Shown here piece by piece: positions 10,982 through 19,870 of a stretch of 64,000 bases of DNA; the stretch's first letter is position 1, and every line of letters begins with the position of its first letter. The position numbers and the translations under genes are program-made. The DNA comes from Rhizobium lentis (GTDB lineage Bacteria; Pseudomonadota; Alphaproteobacteria; Rhizobiales; Rhizobiaceae), in the NCBI RefSeq assembly GCF_014200175.1, contig NZ_JACHBD010000015.1, forward strand, positions 33,908 to 97,907, given 5' to 3'. Below the pieces are notes generated by a model. It did not search any database and had not been told where the DNA came from. It saw only the letters and a list, made by a program, of their open reading frames with translations.

Positions 10982-12079
10982 ATGTTTGGCATTTCGCCTT
11001 TTGCACGCCTCGGCCTCGCCATCGCCCTGATGGTAGTGACGCCCCTCGGCGCCGGCGCGCAGGACGCTTTCAAGGACTTCAAGCAGATCGAATCGACGCC
11101 GAAGATGCCGAAGCTCAACGCTTTCATCGCGCCCGGCACCGCCCCCGAAGCCGCCAAGCTGCGCGACGTCGCGATGGAAGCCAAGCTGACGGCCGACGGC
11201 ACGCCTGTCGAGGATGGTCTGTCCTGGTACGTCTTCAGCCCGATCGCCGGGACCGACGGCAAGCTGCCGCTGATCGCTAGCGCCAAGGGCGGACCCGCCG
11301 CCTTCCAGCTCGCTCCGGGCGATTATTTCGTTAATGTCTCCTTCGGCCGCGCCGGCGTCACCAAGAAGCTGACGGTGCCGGCCGACGGCCAGGTCGACAA
11401 GCAGGTGATGGTGCTTGATGCCGGCGGCCTGCTGCTCAATGCCGTCTCCGGCACCGATGCCCGCATCCGCCCCGATCAGTTGAGCTTCTCGATCTATTCC
11501 TCGGAAGTCCGCGACGACGGCGAGCGCGGCCTCGTCGTGGCCGACGTCTCTCCGAACACGGTCGTGCGCCTCAATGCCGGCACCTATCACATCGTGTCCG
11601 AATATGGCAGCGTCAATGCCGTCATCCGCGCCGACATCCAGGTCGAGGCCGGCAAATTGACCGAGGCGACGATCCAGCATCGCGCCGCCCAGATCACCTT
11701 CAAGCTGGTCTCCGAAGCCGGCGGCGAGGCGATCGCCGATACGGCCTGGTCGATCCTGACGGCAGCCGGCGACAGCGTCGGCGAAAGCGTCAGCGCCTTT
11801 CCGACCATGGTGCTTGCCGAAGGCGAATATTCCGCCGTCGCCCGCAACAAGGACAAGATCTACCAGCGGGATTTCAAAGTGGTCGCCGGCAGGAACACCG
11901 ATGTCGAAGTTCTGATGAAAGACCAGCAGCCGCAGCAGCCGGAGAGTGCGGCCCGCACGGTGCAGCAGGTGCCGGCCGGTACGCCGTCTCCGCCGGGTGT
12001 CCAGCCGGCTCCGGAAGCGCCCCTGCCCTCCTACGAACAGCTCGTGCCGCAGGGCGGTGACGGCGCCAGCCTGGATTGA
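10982..12079 (+). CDS. Exported protein of unknown function with repeated beta-rich segments
   Basis: A 365-residue protein that I do not recognise. It has a clear signal peptide (hydrophobic FARLGLAIALMVVTPLGAGA, cleavage after AGA), so it is periplasmic or surface exposed. The mature part shows three related beta-rich stretches (around LSWYVFSPI, LSFSIYSSEV and TAWSILTAAG), each followed by a segment like LAPGDYFVNVSFG, LNAGTYHIVSEYG or LAEGEYSAVARNK. That suggests three carboxypeptidase-regulatory-like beta-sandwich repeats. The last 45 residues are Pro/Gln-rich. A GTG at 10940 would lengthen the leader; the ATG gives the better signal peptide. Confidence 0.68.
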   Translation: MFGISPFARLGLAIALMVVTPLGAGAQDAFKDFKQIESTPKMPKLNAFIAPGTAPEAAKLRDVAMEAKLTADGTPVEDGLSWYVFSPIAGTDGKLPLIASAKGGPAAFQLAPGDYFVNVSFGRAGVTKKLTVPADGQVDKQVMVLDAGGLLLNAVSGTDARIRPDQLSFSIYSSEVRDDGERGLVVADVSPNTVVRLNAGTYHIVSEYGSVNAVIRADIQVEAGKLTEATIQHRAAQITFKLVSEAGGEAIADTAWSILTAAGDSVGESVSAFPTMVLAEGEYSAVARNKDKIYQRDFKVVAGRNTDVEVLMKDQQPQQPESAARTVQQVPAGTPSPPGVQPAPEAPLPSYEQLVPQGGDGASLD

Positions 12080-12185
12080 TTTTACCGCGCACGCGGATCG
12101 GCCAGCGCTTTAATCGTCAGTTTCCATTATGGGCTGGAAGATACTTCGAAGAGTAGCTGGGGCTCGGAATGCCCCGCTTTTATTC

Positions 12186-12210
12186 GACAGCGCCGAGGTT
12201 CGGCGCTGTC
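12186..12210. terminator. Perfect hairpin between convergent genes
   Basis: An 11-base-pair perfect inverted repeat (GACAGCGCCGA, loop GGT, TCGGCGCTGTC) sits between the convergent ends of the gene at 10982 and thrS. The T tracts around it are weak, so it may act as a bidirectional terminator or simply as an mRNA 3' stabiliser. Confidence 0.6.
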
Positions 12211-12225
12211 GTATTCCGGGTATTT

Positions 12226-14232
12226 TCAAGCCGCCTTGGCTTTCTTTGCTTCGGCCTTGCGACGCAGGTCCGGCGGTGTCGCCTCGAGCGTCAGGCCCTC
12301 GACCGCAGCGTCGAGCCCCATCGAAACCTGGTCCTGGCTGCCGAGGCGGCGGATGTTGACCGTGCGCTCTTCGGCCTCCTTCCTGCCGCAGACGATGATG
12401 ACAGGAACCTTGGTGACCGAATGCTCGCGTATCTTATAGTTGATCTTCTCGTTGCGGAAGTCGGTCTCAACGTTGAGACCGGCCTCGCGCAGCGCCTCGG
12501 CCACTTCGAGACCGTAGGTATCGGCCTCCGAGGTGATCGTCGCGACCACCACCTGCAGCGGCGATACCCAGAGCGGCATATGGCCTGCGAAGTTCTCGAT
12601 CAGGATACCCAAGAAGCGTTCCATCGAGCCGCAGATGGCGCGGTGGATCATCACCGGCTGCGTCTTTTCGGAGTTGCTGTCGATGTAGAACGCGCCGAAG
12701 CGTTCCGGCAGGTTGAAGTCGACCTGCGTCGTACCGCACTGCCATTCGCGGCCGATCGCATCCTTCAGCGTATATTCGAACTTCGGACCGTAGAACGCGC
12801 CCTCGCCCGGCAGGATGCCGGTCTTGATGCGGCCCTCGGACTGCGCCTCGATCGTCTTCAAGACGTCGGTCATCACAGCTTCGGCACGATCCCAGAGTGC
12901 GTCGGAACCGACGCGCTTTTCGGGCCGGGTCGAAAGCTTGACGACGATTTCCTTGAAGCCGAAGTCCTCGTAGACCGACAGGATCAGATCGTTGATCTTC
13001 AGGCATTCGGCAGCCATCTGCTCGTCGGTGCAGAAGATATGCGCGTCGTCCTGCGTAAAGCCGCGCACGCGCATCAGCCCATGCAGCGCGCCCGACGGCT
13101 CGTAGCGATGCACCAGCCCGAATTCGGCAAGCCGGATCGGCAGCTCGCGATAGGACTTCAGGCCATGCTTGAAGATCTGCACATGGCCGGGGCAGTTCAT
13201 CGGCTTTAGCGCAAAGACGCGGTTGTCGGCTTCCTTGTCTTCGGGATGGGTCATCGCATGCGCCGATTTCACGGCGAACATGTTTTCCTGATACCAGCCC
13301 CAGTGACCCGAGGTTTCCCAGAGCGACGTGTCGAGGACCTGCGGCGCGTTGACTTCCTGGTAGTCGGCCGCCAGCCGGCGGCGCATATAGGCGACGAGCG
13401 TCTGGAAGATGCGCCAGCCCTTGCCGTGCCAGAAAACAACGCCCGGACCTTCCTCCTGGAAATGGAAGAGGTCCATCTCGCGGCCGAGCTTGCGATGGTC
13501 GCGCTTCTCGGCTTCGGCCAGCATATGCAGGTAGTTGTCGAGATCGGCCTGGTCGGCCCATGCCGTGCCGTAGATGCGCGACAGCATGGCGTTGTTGCTG
13601 TCGCCGCGCCAGTAGGCGCCGGCAACCTTCATCAGCTTGAAGGCGGTGCCGACCTGTCCTGTCGAGGCCATGTGCGGACCGCGGCAAAGGTCGAACCAGT
13701 CGCCCTGATGATAGATCTTCAGATCCTGGCCTTCCGGGATCGCATCGACGAGCTCGACCTTGTACTGTTCGCCCTTGTCGGCAAAAACTTCCTTGGCCTT
13801 GTCGCGCGACCAGATCTGCTTGGTGAAGGGCGCGTTGCGGGCGATGATCTCCTTCATCTTCTTTTCGATCTTCGGCAGATCGTCGGGCGTAAACGGCTCG
13901 TTCTTGGCGAAGTCGTAATAGAAGCCGTTTTCGATGACCGGGCCGATCGTTACCTGGGTGCCGGGCCAGAGTTCCTGTACGGCCTCGGCCATCACATGCG
14001 CGGCGTCATGCCGGATGAGTTCCAGCGCACGCGCGTCCTTGCGAGTGATGATTTCGATCTTGCCATCCGTGACGGCGTCGGAAAGGTCACGCACGGCGCC
14101 GTCGATCGCAATGGCGACGGCGCTCTTGGCGAGCGACTTGGAAATGGATTCGGCGACATCCTTGCCGGTTGCGCCAGCCGGGAAGCTACGCACGGAACCA
14201 TCGGGGAATGTCAGGGAAATAGCTTGGGACAT
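12226..14232 (-). CDS. thrS: Threonyl-tRNA synthetase
   Basis: Charges tRNA-Thr in the cytoplasm. In 668 residues the order is an N-terminal TGS domain (LTFPDGSVRSFPAG), the editing domain (HDAAHVMAEAV with its HxxxH zinc-type motif), the class II catalytic core (LKPMNCPGH with the zinc Cys, RYEPSGALHGLMRVRGF, and SMERFLGILIENF as motif 3), and the anticodon-binding domain ending in a Lys/Ala-rich tail. Length and motif order are as expected. A long leader precedes it; no T-box was seen. Confidence 0.97.
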   Translation of the reverse strand: MSQAISLTFPDGSVRSFPAGATGKDVAESISKSLAKSAVAIAIDGAVRDLSDAVTDGKIEIITRKDARALELIRHDAAHVMAEAVQELWPGTQVTIGPVIENGFYYDFAKNEPFTPDDLPKIEKKMKEIIARNAPFTKQIWSRDKAKEVFADKGEQYKVELVDAIPEGQDLKIYHQGDWFDLCRGPHMASTGQVGTAFKLMKVAGAYWRGDSNNAMLSRIYGTAWADQADLDNYLHMLAEAEKRDHRKLGREMDLFHFQEEGPGVVFWHGKGWRIFQTLVAYMRRRLAADYQEVNAPQVLDTSLWETSGHWGWYQENMFAVKSAHAMTHPEDKEADNRVFALKPMNCPGHVQIFKHGLKSYRELPIRLAEFGLVHRYEPSGALHGLMRVRGFTQDDAHIFCTDEQMAAECLKINDLILSVYEDFGFKEIVVKLSTRPEKRVGSDALWDRAEAVMTDVLKTIEAQSEGRIKTGILPGEGAFYGPKFEYTLKDAIGREWQCGTTQVDFNLPERFGAFYIDSNSEKTQPVMIHRAICGSMERFLGILIENFAGHMPLWVSPLQVVVATITSEADTYGLEVAEALREAGLNVETDFRNEKINYKIREHSVTKVPVIIVCGRKEAEERTVNIRRLGSQDQVSMGLDAAVEGLTLEATPPDLRRKAEAKKAKAA

Positions 14233-14352
14233 TGAAATTCTCCTTGTCCAGTCCCGCCAACGAATGCGGGTGGTTGCAACGACAGCGCCTCCGTCCTTGG
14301 ATGCGCTGCCGCCTGATACTCAGATTTCCCTCGGGAGTAAAGAAGGAGCGGC

Positions 14353-14880
14353 CTACATGATCATGTGCGCGAGGCCGCAGACCGTGTTCCAGTTGCGCAT
14401 TGTGCCGATGCCTATCCGCTTGGTCGTCAGTGCCGAAAGCAGCTTGGATTGGCTCGGCTTGCCGGCGAAATCGATCCAGAGGTCGCCACCGACGATGGCG
14501 ATGCGCTGTCCCTCCGTCATCAGCGGCTTCAAAGCCTCGACCTTCTCAGGGTCGACCGGCAGGCGCATCACCCGGACGATCACCTGGTCGCCGCTGCCGT
14601 CCCTGAACGGATTGGTACTGCAAAGCGCCATCCAGGTGCAGTCGCTGCGCACGATGATATCGACATGTTTGCCGAACTTCTCTTCGAAGCCCTCTTCCAG
14701 CGCGACCTCGAGTTCATGCGGGCGCATTTCGTCTGCCTCGAAAACAAGATTGCCGGTCGAAACCAAGGTGCGCGGTTCGCGATAACCCAGCTCTTTAGCA
14801 AGCGCGCGCAAATCTTCCATGATCACGCGGCGATCAGGTGTTAGGACGATGCTGTGCAGGAGGGCGATGAAGGTGCTCAT
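14353..14880 (-). CDS. DUF1697 family protein
   Basis: A 175-residue DUF1697 protein. The family N-terminus is normally YIALLRGINVGG; here it is FIALLHSIVLTPDRRVIMEDLRALAKELGY, with the first loop changed, followed by the conserved TLVSTGNLVFEADE and ending in MRNWNTVCGLAHMI. The biochemical role of the family is unknown. It lies on the minus strand downstream of yidD and upstream of thrS. Confidence 0.78.
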   Translation of the reverse strand: MSTFIALLHSIVLTPDRRVIMEDLRALAKELGYREPRTLVSTGNLVFEADEMRPHELEVALEEGFEEKFGKHVDIIVRSDCTWMALCSTNPFRDGSGDQVIVRVMRLPVDPEKVEALKPLMTEGQRIAIVGGDLWIDFAGKPSQSKLLSALTTKRIGIGTMRNWNTVCGLAHMIM

Positions 14881-14919
14881 GGCCGCCAGGACTCCTCGGT
14901 TATTCCAGGTAAGAAACCA

Positions 14920-14990
14920 CGGTCACCGAATGGTGACCGCACATCGCCCGTCGGCGCTCCCGGCACTTTGCCACGCGAACGTCTTCGCGT
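14920..14990. other. Two perfect hairpins in the gap between yidD and the DUF1697 gene
   Basis: The 125-base gap holds two perfect stem-loops: CGGTCACC/GGTGACCG with loop GAAT (14920-14939) and ACGCGAA/TTCGCGT with loop CGTC (14973-14990). Neither has a T tract. They could help end yidD transcripts or stabilise the mRNA, or be protein sites. Confidence 0.5.
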
Positions 14991-15006
14991 AATGTCGTCA
15001 TGGCGC

Positions 15007-15411
15007 TCACCCGCTTTTGCGTCCGAGGGAGAGATACCGCCAGGGCGTCCACCAGCGGAAGCCGTCGCCGAGCGCCTCGGGCACCGGGTCTAGGCCGCTG
15101 GTGCCGCCCGGGCCGCAGCGGCCGACGCGAAACAGCGTCATCCAGCCGCCGGCCCATAATCCGTGCCGGGCAATCGACTCATAGCCGTATTCGGAGCAGG
15201 TCGGGATATGGCGGCAGGAATTGCCGACAAAGCCGGAAAGCGTCAACTGATAGAGGCGGATCAGCCCCATGCCGAGCAGGCGGTCGGGGGTCTTGCGGAA
15301 CGGGCCGGTATAATTGCGGGAATAGCGCGCAAGCCTTTCGCGCGGCTGGCTCGATCCGGCCGCGCCGCCATCGCCCTCATCGTCAGCTTGCCGGACGCAG
15401 AACTCGCACAT
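15007..15411 (-). CDS. yidD: Membrane protein insertion efficiency factor YidD
   Basis: A 134-residue YidD, a small amphipathic protein that assists YidC-dependent insertion of inner-membrane proteins. The signature is LIRLYQLTLSGFVGNSCRHI followed by PTCSEYGYESIARHG with its conserved cysteines, then GGWMTLFRVGRCGPGG. The N-terminal 40 residues (Arg/Gly-rich) are longer than in E. coli YidD. It starts 5 bases after the stop of the IscU/SufU-like gene, so the two are one operon. In many genomes yidD lies with rnpA; here it does not. Confidence 0.92.
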   Translation of the reverse strand: MCEFCVRQADDEGDGGAAGSSQPRERLARYSRNYTGPFRKTPDRLLGMGLIRLYQLTLSGFVGNSCRHIPTCSEYGYESIARHGLWAGGWMTLFRVGRCGPGGTSGLDPVPEALGDGFRWWTPWRYLSLGRKSG

Positions 15412-15416
15412 CTCGG

Positions 15417-15863
15417 TTATGCCTCGATCACTTCCGCCCGTTTCGCCTCGATCTGTCCGATCGCATCGACGACCGCGTCGAAGGTCAGCATCGTCGAGGC
15501 ATGGCGAGCCTTATAGTCGCGCACGGGCAACAGGTAGCGCATGTCCTCGAACCGTCCGGTGGGACCCACCCCATCTGCCTTCAACATGGCAAGCATATCC
15601 TCACGCGCCTGCCGCAATTCACCCGATGTGGCGCCGACGACATGGCGCGCCATGATCGAGGACGATGCCTGGCCGAGTGCGCAGGCTTTCACGTCATGCG
15701 AAAAAGCAGTCACGACATCGCCGTCCATCTTTAGCCATATCCGCACCTTGGAACCGCATAGCTTGGAGTGTGCCTGAGCGGTCGCATCGGCGTCCGCCAA
15801 CGTGCCGGTCAATGGAATATTGCCGGCGAATTCGAGGATTTTGCTGTTGTAGATGTCATCCAT
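15417..15863 (-). CDS. IscU/SufU-like iron-sulfur scaffold protein
   Basis: A 148-residue member of the NifU N-terminal/IscU family, which assemble or carry Fe-S clusters. It opens MDDIYNSKILEFAGNIP and has two of the cysteines expected for cluster binding (SKLCGSKVRIWLK and KACALGQASSSIM). The third, usually near an RxxC segment after residue 110, is not seen: that region reads MRYLLPVRDYKARHASTM. Function in cluster assembly is therefore likely but altered. I start at the ATG at 15863, since the family N-terminus begins there. Coupled to yidD. Confidence 0.78.
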   Translation of the reverse strand: MDDIYNSKILEFAGNIPLTGTLADADATAQAHSKLCGSKVRIWLKMDGDVVTAFSHDVKACALGQASSSIMARHVVGATSGELRQAREDMLAMLKADGVGPTGRFEDMRYLLPVRDYKARHASTMLTFDAVVDAIGQIEAKRAEVIEA

Positions 15864-16170
15864 GCTGGGTTTCCGCTCCAAAATCGCTGCGGATCGGCCT
15901 TAATGGCGCTGTTATTGTTATTGAAACAAAAAACACACAGTGTCGCCTGAGGATACTTACATACCATGGCCGTCTTCCTATATGTATGTCGTTCGAAGGC
16001 CATGAAAATGCAATGGTCTTGTGTAAGTTTGATTGGGAAACCGTGCCGGACGGGCATGAATTGCCCCGAAAGCCCCGGAGCCTGCCAAAGGTGCATGAAT
16101 TCCCGCATGGGACTGACCAGTGGCAATTCCGACAGATGGGTCCGCGGTGCGGACCAGGAGACCATTGATC
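15864..16170. other. Divergent promoter region between the IscU-like gene and folE
   Basis: About 300 bases with no convincing gene. An AT-rich stretch near 15910-15945 would fit promoters for one or both flanking genes. Short open frames here lack ribosome binding sites and family resemblance. Confidence 0.5.
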
Positions 16171-16785
16171 ATGGACGCCATCGTAAAGAACTTTCCGCAG
16201 CCGAACCGCGACTCGGACCGCCCCTCCCAGCAGGAGGCGGAGGAAGCCGTGCGCGTTCTGTTGCGCTGGGCCGGTGACGATCCGACGCGCGAAGGCCTCA
16301 TCGAGACGCCCGCCCGTGTCGCCAAAGCCTATCGCGAGCTTTTCGCCGGTTACGATATGGCGCCTGAGGACGTGCTGGGACGGACCTTCGAAGAGGTCGC
16401 TGGCTACGACGACATGGTCCTCGTCAAGGACATTCCTTTTTACTCGCATTGCGAACATCACATGGTCCCGATCATCGGCAAGGCCCACGTCGCCTACATG
16501 CCGGATGGACGCGTGCTCGGCCTGTCGAAGATTGCCCGTGTCGTCGAGATTTATGGCCGCCGCCTGCAGACGCAGGAAACGATGACGGCGCAGATTGCCC
16601 GCGCCATCGACGATACGCTGCAGCCGCGCGGCGTTGCCGTGATGATTGAGGCCGAACATATGTGCATGGCGATGCGCGGCGTTCAGAAGCAGGGTTCGAC
16701 GACGTTGACGACCACGTTCACGGGAACCTTCAAAACGGAACCGGCCGATCAGGCCCGTTTCATGAGCATGGTGCGGAGCCGCTGA
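16171..16785 (+). CDS. folE: GTP cyclohydrolase I
   Basis: First enzyme of folate synthesis: GTP to 7,8-dihydroneopterin triphosphate. The 204-residue protein has DDPTREGLIETPARVAKAY, the zinc and catalytic segment PFYSHCEHHMVPIIG, and EAEHMCMAMRGVQKQGS with the second zinc Cys. Length matches the type IA enzyme. The ATG at 16171 has CAGGAG ahead of it; an ATG at 16120 would add 17 unconserved residues. hisI follows after 24 bases. Confidence 0.97.
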   Translation: MDAIVKNFPQPNRDSDRPSQQEAEEAVRVLLRWAGDDPTREGLIETPARVAKAYRELFAGYDMAPEDVLGRTFEEVAGYDDMVLVKDIPFYSHCEHHMVPIIGKAHVAYMPDGRVLGLSKIARVVEIYGRRLQTQETMTAQIARAIDDTLQPRGVAVMIEAEHMCMAMRGVQKQGSTTLTTTFTGTFKTEPADQARFMSMVRSR

Positions 16786-16809
16786 TACCGGCTCTCGCAG
16801 GAGGCCGCG

Positions 16810-17262
16810 ATGAGTCACCTGATCTTCAATCAACCATCCGAGGACAAGTCGGCGTTGGAAGACGCCGGCGATTTCACGCCGCGTTTTGACGATCGCGGCC
16901 TGATCACCGCGATCGTCACCGACGCCGGCGACGGCGAACTGCTGATGGTGGCGCATATGAACGCTCAGGCGCTGGCGCTGACCATCCAGACCGGCACCGC
17001 CCATTATTTCAGCCGCTCGCGCGGCAAAATCTGGAAGAAGGGCGAGACCTCGGGCAACCTTCAGACGGTGAAGGAAATTCGCACCGATTGCGATCAGGAC
17101 GCCATCTGGCTGAAGGTCGAGGTCGCCGGCCATGACGCCACCTGTCACACCGGCCGCCGTTCCTGCTTCTACCGGACGGTCACGCTGCAGGAAGGGAAGC
17201 CGATGCTCGACATCGTTGACGACGAGCGTCATTTCGATCCGCAGGACATCTACGGAAAATAG
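16810..17262 (+). CDS. hisI: Phosphoribosyl-AMP cyclohydrolase
   Basis: Third step of histidine synthesis: opens the adenine ring of phosphoribosyl-AMP. The 150-residue protein has the zinc and magnesium motifs of the family: TAHYFSRSRGKIWKKGETSG, IRTDCDQDAIWLKV and TCHTGRRSCFYR. It is the stand-alone HisI; no HisE pyrophosphohydrolase domain is fused. It follows folE closely and may share its transcript; the two reactions are both purine-ring openings. Confidence 0.96.
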   Translation: MSHLIFNQPSEDKSALEDAGDFTPRFDDRGLITAIVTDAGDGELLMVAHMNAQALALTIQTGTAHYFSRSRGKIWKKGETSGNLQTVKEIRTDCDQDAIWLKVEVAGHDATCHTGRRSCFYRTVTLQEGKPMLDIVDDERHFDPQDIYGK

Positions 17263-17378
17263 GTCGAACTTTCCCGGCATCTGCCCCTTATTGTGCCAGA
17301 AACCGCTTCTATATACCATTTGGCAACTGATCGGCCACATTGTGTGACATAAGTGTTCTACTGGGAGGGGAGAGCGCA

Positions 17379-18341
17379 ATGCTGAACTGGAGTCTGCATC
17401 GTCAAAGCGCTGAAGGCGAAGGTTCCGGTTCCGGCATGCCAACGATACTCGAGACAATTCCTTCTCCTGCGCCTGCCAAGAAAATCAAGATCGCGCTCGC
17501 GCTCGGCGGCGGCGCGGCCCGCGGCTGGGCTCATATCGGCGTATTGCGTGCCCTTGACGAAGCCGGGGTCGAAATCGGCATGATCGCCGGCACGTCGATC
17601 GGCGCGCTGGTCGGCGGCTGCTATCTTGCCGGCAAACTCGACGAACTCGAAACCTTCGCGCGTTCGCTGACCATGCGCCGGATCGCAAGCCTGCTCGATC
17701 TGACCATCGGCGGCAGCGGCCTGTTCGGCGGCATGCGGCTGACCAAGCGTATGCAGGAGCATCTCGAAGGCCTCAATGTAGAGGATCTGGACCGGCCTTT
17801 CGTCGCGGTCGCCGCCGAGGTCAATACCGGCCACGAGGTCTGGATCGCCAATGGTTCACTGATCACGGCGCTGCGCGCTTCCTATGCCCTGCCCGGCATC
17901 TTCGAACCGGTGCGCAGCAATCACCGCACGCTGGTCGACGGCGCGCTGGTCAATCCCGTTCCCGTCTCCGTTTGCCGCGCCTATGAGCAGCCGCTGGTCG
18001 TCGCGGTCAATCTCAATTACGACCTCTACGGCCGCTCGGCCGTCGTCCGGCACAATGCCAGCCTCTCGCCGCAGGAAGTGCAGAAACAGGAAGAGGCGCC
18101 CTACGCCCGCCTCGGCATGACCGGCGTCATGGTGCAGGCTTTCAACATCATTCAAGACAGGATTGCCCGCGCCCGCCTTGCCGGCGATCCGCCCGACATT
18201 TCGCTGCAGCCGCGCCTCAGCTATATCGGCCTTTCAGAATTCCACCGGGCCGGTGAGGCGATCGAACGCGGCTACGAGGAAGCCAGAGCCAGGCTTCCCG
18301 AGATCAAGCGCATGCAGGAAGTCTACGCCAGCGCTCCATGA
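17379..18341 (+). CDS. Patatin-like phospholipase
   Basis: A 320-residue patatin-domain lipid acyl hydrolase. The oxyanion hole is LALGGGAARGWAHIGVLRAL, the nucleophile elbow is GTSIGALVGG (GxSxG), and the catalytic Asp is in VDGALVNPVPV (DGA/G). Bacterial RssA/NTE-type proteins of this length cleave phospholipids or lysophospholipids at the membrane. No signal peptide is seen. The ATG at 17379 follows GGGAGGGGA. It converges on the CBS gene. Confidence 0.9.
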   Translation: MLNWSLHRQSAEGEGSGSGMPTILETIPSPAPAKKIKIALALGGGAARGWAHIGVLRALDEAGVEIGMIAGTSIGALVGGCYLAGKLDELETFARSLTMRRIASLLDLTIGGSGLFGGMRLTKRMQEHLEGLNVEDLDRPFVAVAAEVNTGHEVWIANGSLITALRASYALPGIFEPVRSNHRTLVDGALVNPVPVSVCRAYEQPLVVAVNLNYDLYGRSAVVRHNASLSPQEVQKQEEAPYARLGMTGVMVQAFNIIQDRIARARLAGDPPDISLQPRLSYIGLSEFHRAGEAIERGYEEARARLPEIKRMQEVYASAP

Positions 18342-18400
18342 GGCGTCGTCCCGCAACAGGCAGCTCGGCACGACGGCATCGTTCGGACCAATCGGCAAGT

Positions 18401-18835
18401 TCAGCCGGCAATATAGGCCTTGATATCCTCGGCCTCGCGCTCGACTTCGGCAATCCGCGATTTCACCACGTCGCCGATCGAAATGATGCCGGCAAGCTTG
18501 CCATTTCTTTCCACCGGCACGTGACGGAAACGGCGGCTGGTCATCAGTTCCATCAATTCGTTAACGGTCGTCTCCTCATGGCACCGATAGACCTTTGCGG
18601 TCATGACCTGGCCGAGTGTCTGATCGAGGCCGTCCTTGCCGTGTTTGGCGATGGCATGCACGAGATCGCGCTCGGTGAACATGCCCGAAATCCGATTCTC
18701 CATGCCGACGACGACGATGGCGCCGATCTTTTTCTTGCTCAGGATGACGGCTGCCTCGGCGACGGTCGTGTTGGGCCCGGCGGTAATGACGTCCCTGCCC
18801 TTTAGGTCGAGGATTGCTTTGACTGAACTGGTCAT
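18401..18835 (-). CDS. CBS-domain pair protein
   Basis: A 144-residue protein that is just two CBS domains, the adenosyl-nucleotide-sensing module. The first spans about residues 8-65 (VITAGPNTTVAEAAVILS, GIVVVGMENRISGMFTERD) and the second 75-130 (YRCHEETTVNELMELMTSRR, LAGIISIGDVVKSRI). Stand-alone CBS pairs bind AMP, ATP or related ligands and regulate partner proteins; the partner is unknown here. Confidence 0.88.
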   Translation of the reverse strand: MTSSVKAILDLKGRDVITAGPNTTVAEAAVILSKKKIGAIVVVGMENRISGMFTERDLVHAIAKHGKDGLDQTLGQVMTAKVYRCHEETTVNELMELMTSRRFRHVPVERNGKLAGIISIGDVVKSRIAEVEREAEDIKAYIAG

Positions 18836-18930
18836 TCGAACCTCCTATGTCGAAACTGTAACGCTTGTCACAGCTATCCGCGACGGTTTCTCCCCCCGAT
18901 CGCGAATGGTTCGATGGTGCACTGCCCCGC

Positions 18931-19719
18931 TCAGGATTGCAACACATCCTTCTCCGCTTCGGTTGGTTCCTCGGGCGGCTGCGGTGGCCGGTCAAACAGC
19001 GAAAATAGAAAGAAGCCGAAGACGAAGCCGCCGATATGCGCGTCCCAGGCAATCTCCTGATCGCTGTCGCCGACGAGCGGGATGCCGACGGCGATCAGAG
19101 CGTTGCCAACCAGCCAGAGCAGCATGAAGATGACGACGGTCCGGTTCAGCAGCGCCTCGACAATGGATAGCCGGGCATTGAGATGCGCCGCCAGCATTGG
19201 ACGTCGCTCAGCGGGAAAGGCGAAGCGGCAGGCCGCCCCCATCAGCCCGGAAATGACTCCGGACGCGCCGATCAGCAGCGACACGTCTCCCCAGTTGAGC
19301 ACCGCGTGCAGAGCGGCGGAGGCAGTGGCGGAAAACAGCCAGAACCACACGAATCGCGATGTCCCGATACGGCGCACCACAGGCGCGCCGAAGGCCATCA
19401 GCCAGAAGGCGTTAAAGACGATGTGCTGGACGCTGCCGTGCAGCAGCGAATAGGTGGCCGGCGTCCAGAACAGCTCGAAACCCTGCTGCGACAGTGGAAT
19501 CACGTAGCGGGCGGGAACGAAGCCAAAGGTGAGGAGCAGCCAGTTGACAGCATCGTCTGACAGGACGAGCGCCTGCACCGCATAGATGACGACAAGCAGG
19601 CAAAGGCTGAAAAACAGCGCCGGTGGGAGGTTGAAGACCGGTACGCTCGGGGGCCGCGCCGGCGGCTGGGCCTCAAAAGGTTCGGGCACCTTCTGCGGCT
19701 CGCCCGTCTGCTCATTCAT
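18931..19719 (-). CDS. Rhomboid family intramembrane serine protease
   Basis: A 262-residue integral membrane protein with about six hydrophobic segments. The catalytic Ser is in GASGVISGLMGA (the GxSG motif) in the fourth segment and the catalytic His in DAHIGGFVFGFFLFSLF in the last, the Ser-His dyad of rhomboids. N- and C-termini are charged and cytoplasmic. The start is unclear: an ATG at 19749 lies closer to the leader terminator but has no ribosome binding site, whereas the ATG at 19719 is preceded by CGAGG. Confidence 0.85.
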   Translation of the reverse strand: MNEQTGEPQKVPEPFEAQPPARPPSVPVFNLPPALFFSLCLLVVIYAVQALVLSDDAVNWLLLTFGFVPARYVIPLSQQGFELFWTPATYSLLHGSVQHIVFNAFWLMAFGAPVVRRIGTSRFVWFWLFSATASAALHAVLNWGDVSLLIGASGVISGLMGAACRFAFPAERRPMLAAHLNARLSIVEALLNRTVVIFMLLWLVGNALIAVGIPLVGDSDQEIAWDAHIGGFVFGFFLFSLFDRPPQPPEEPTEAEKDVLQS

Positions 19720-19762
19720 CTGTGTTCGCCTCGTTGTGGTCTCAGCCATACAGGAGCGATGG

Positions 19763-19870
19763 TCAAAAAAAAAGCCGCCCGAAAGGTCGGACGGCGTACC
19801 GGGAACACTGAGGAAAGATCTCGGCCCGGGCAGGTTGTGCAGAACTTCGAAAGTCGAAGTGATGGCGCGA
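19763..19870 (-). ncRNA. Candidate small RNA, or leader with attenuator, upstream of the rhomboid gene
   Basis: On the minus strand there is a textbook terminator: hairpin arms at 19787-19795 and 19774-19782 (one mismatch, loop of 4) followed by nine T (19765-19773). No minus-strand protein gene lies upstream of it. Just upstream is a perfect short hairpin (ACTTCGA, loop CTT, TCGAAGT). A weak promoter (TTGAGG at 19893-19898, 17-base spacer) would give an RNA of about 100 bases. Alternatively it is a transcription attenuator in the rhomboid leader. Confidence 0.45.

Noticed and set aside
14233..14352. T-box or other riboswitch in the thrS leader
   Set aside because: Only a short hairpin (CCCGC/GCGGG) is seen; no T-box motif, and T-boxes are not expected in this group.
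15856..17457. Minus-strand frame of 533 codons across folE and hisI
   Set aside because: Both plus-strand genes have complete motifs; the antisense frame has none and lacks a ribosome binding site.
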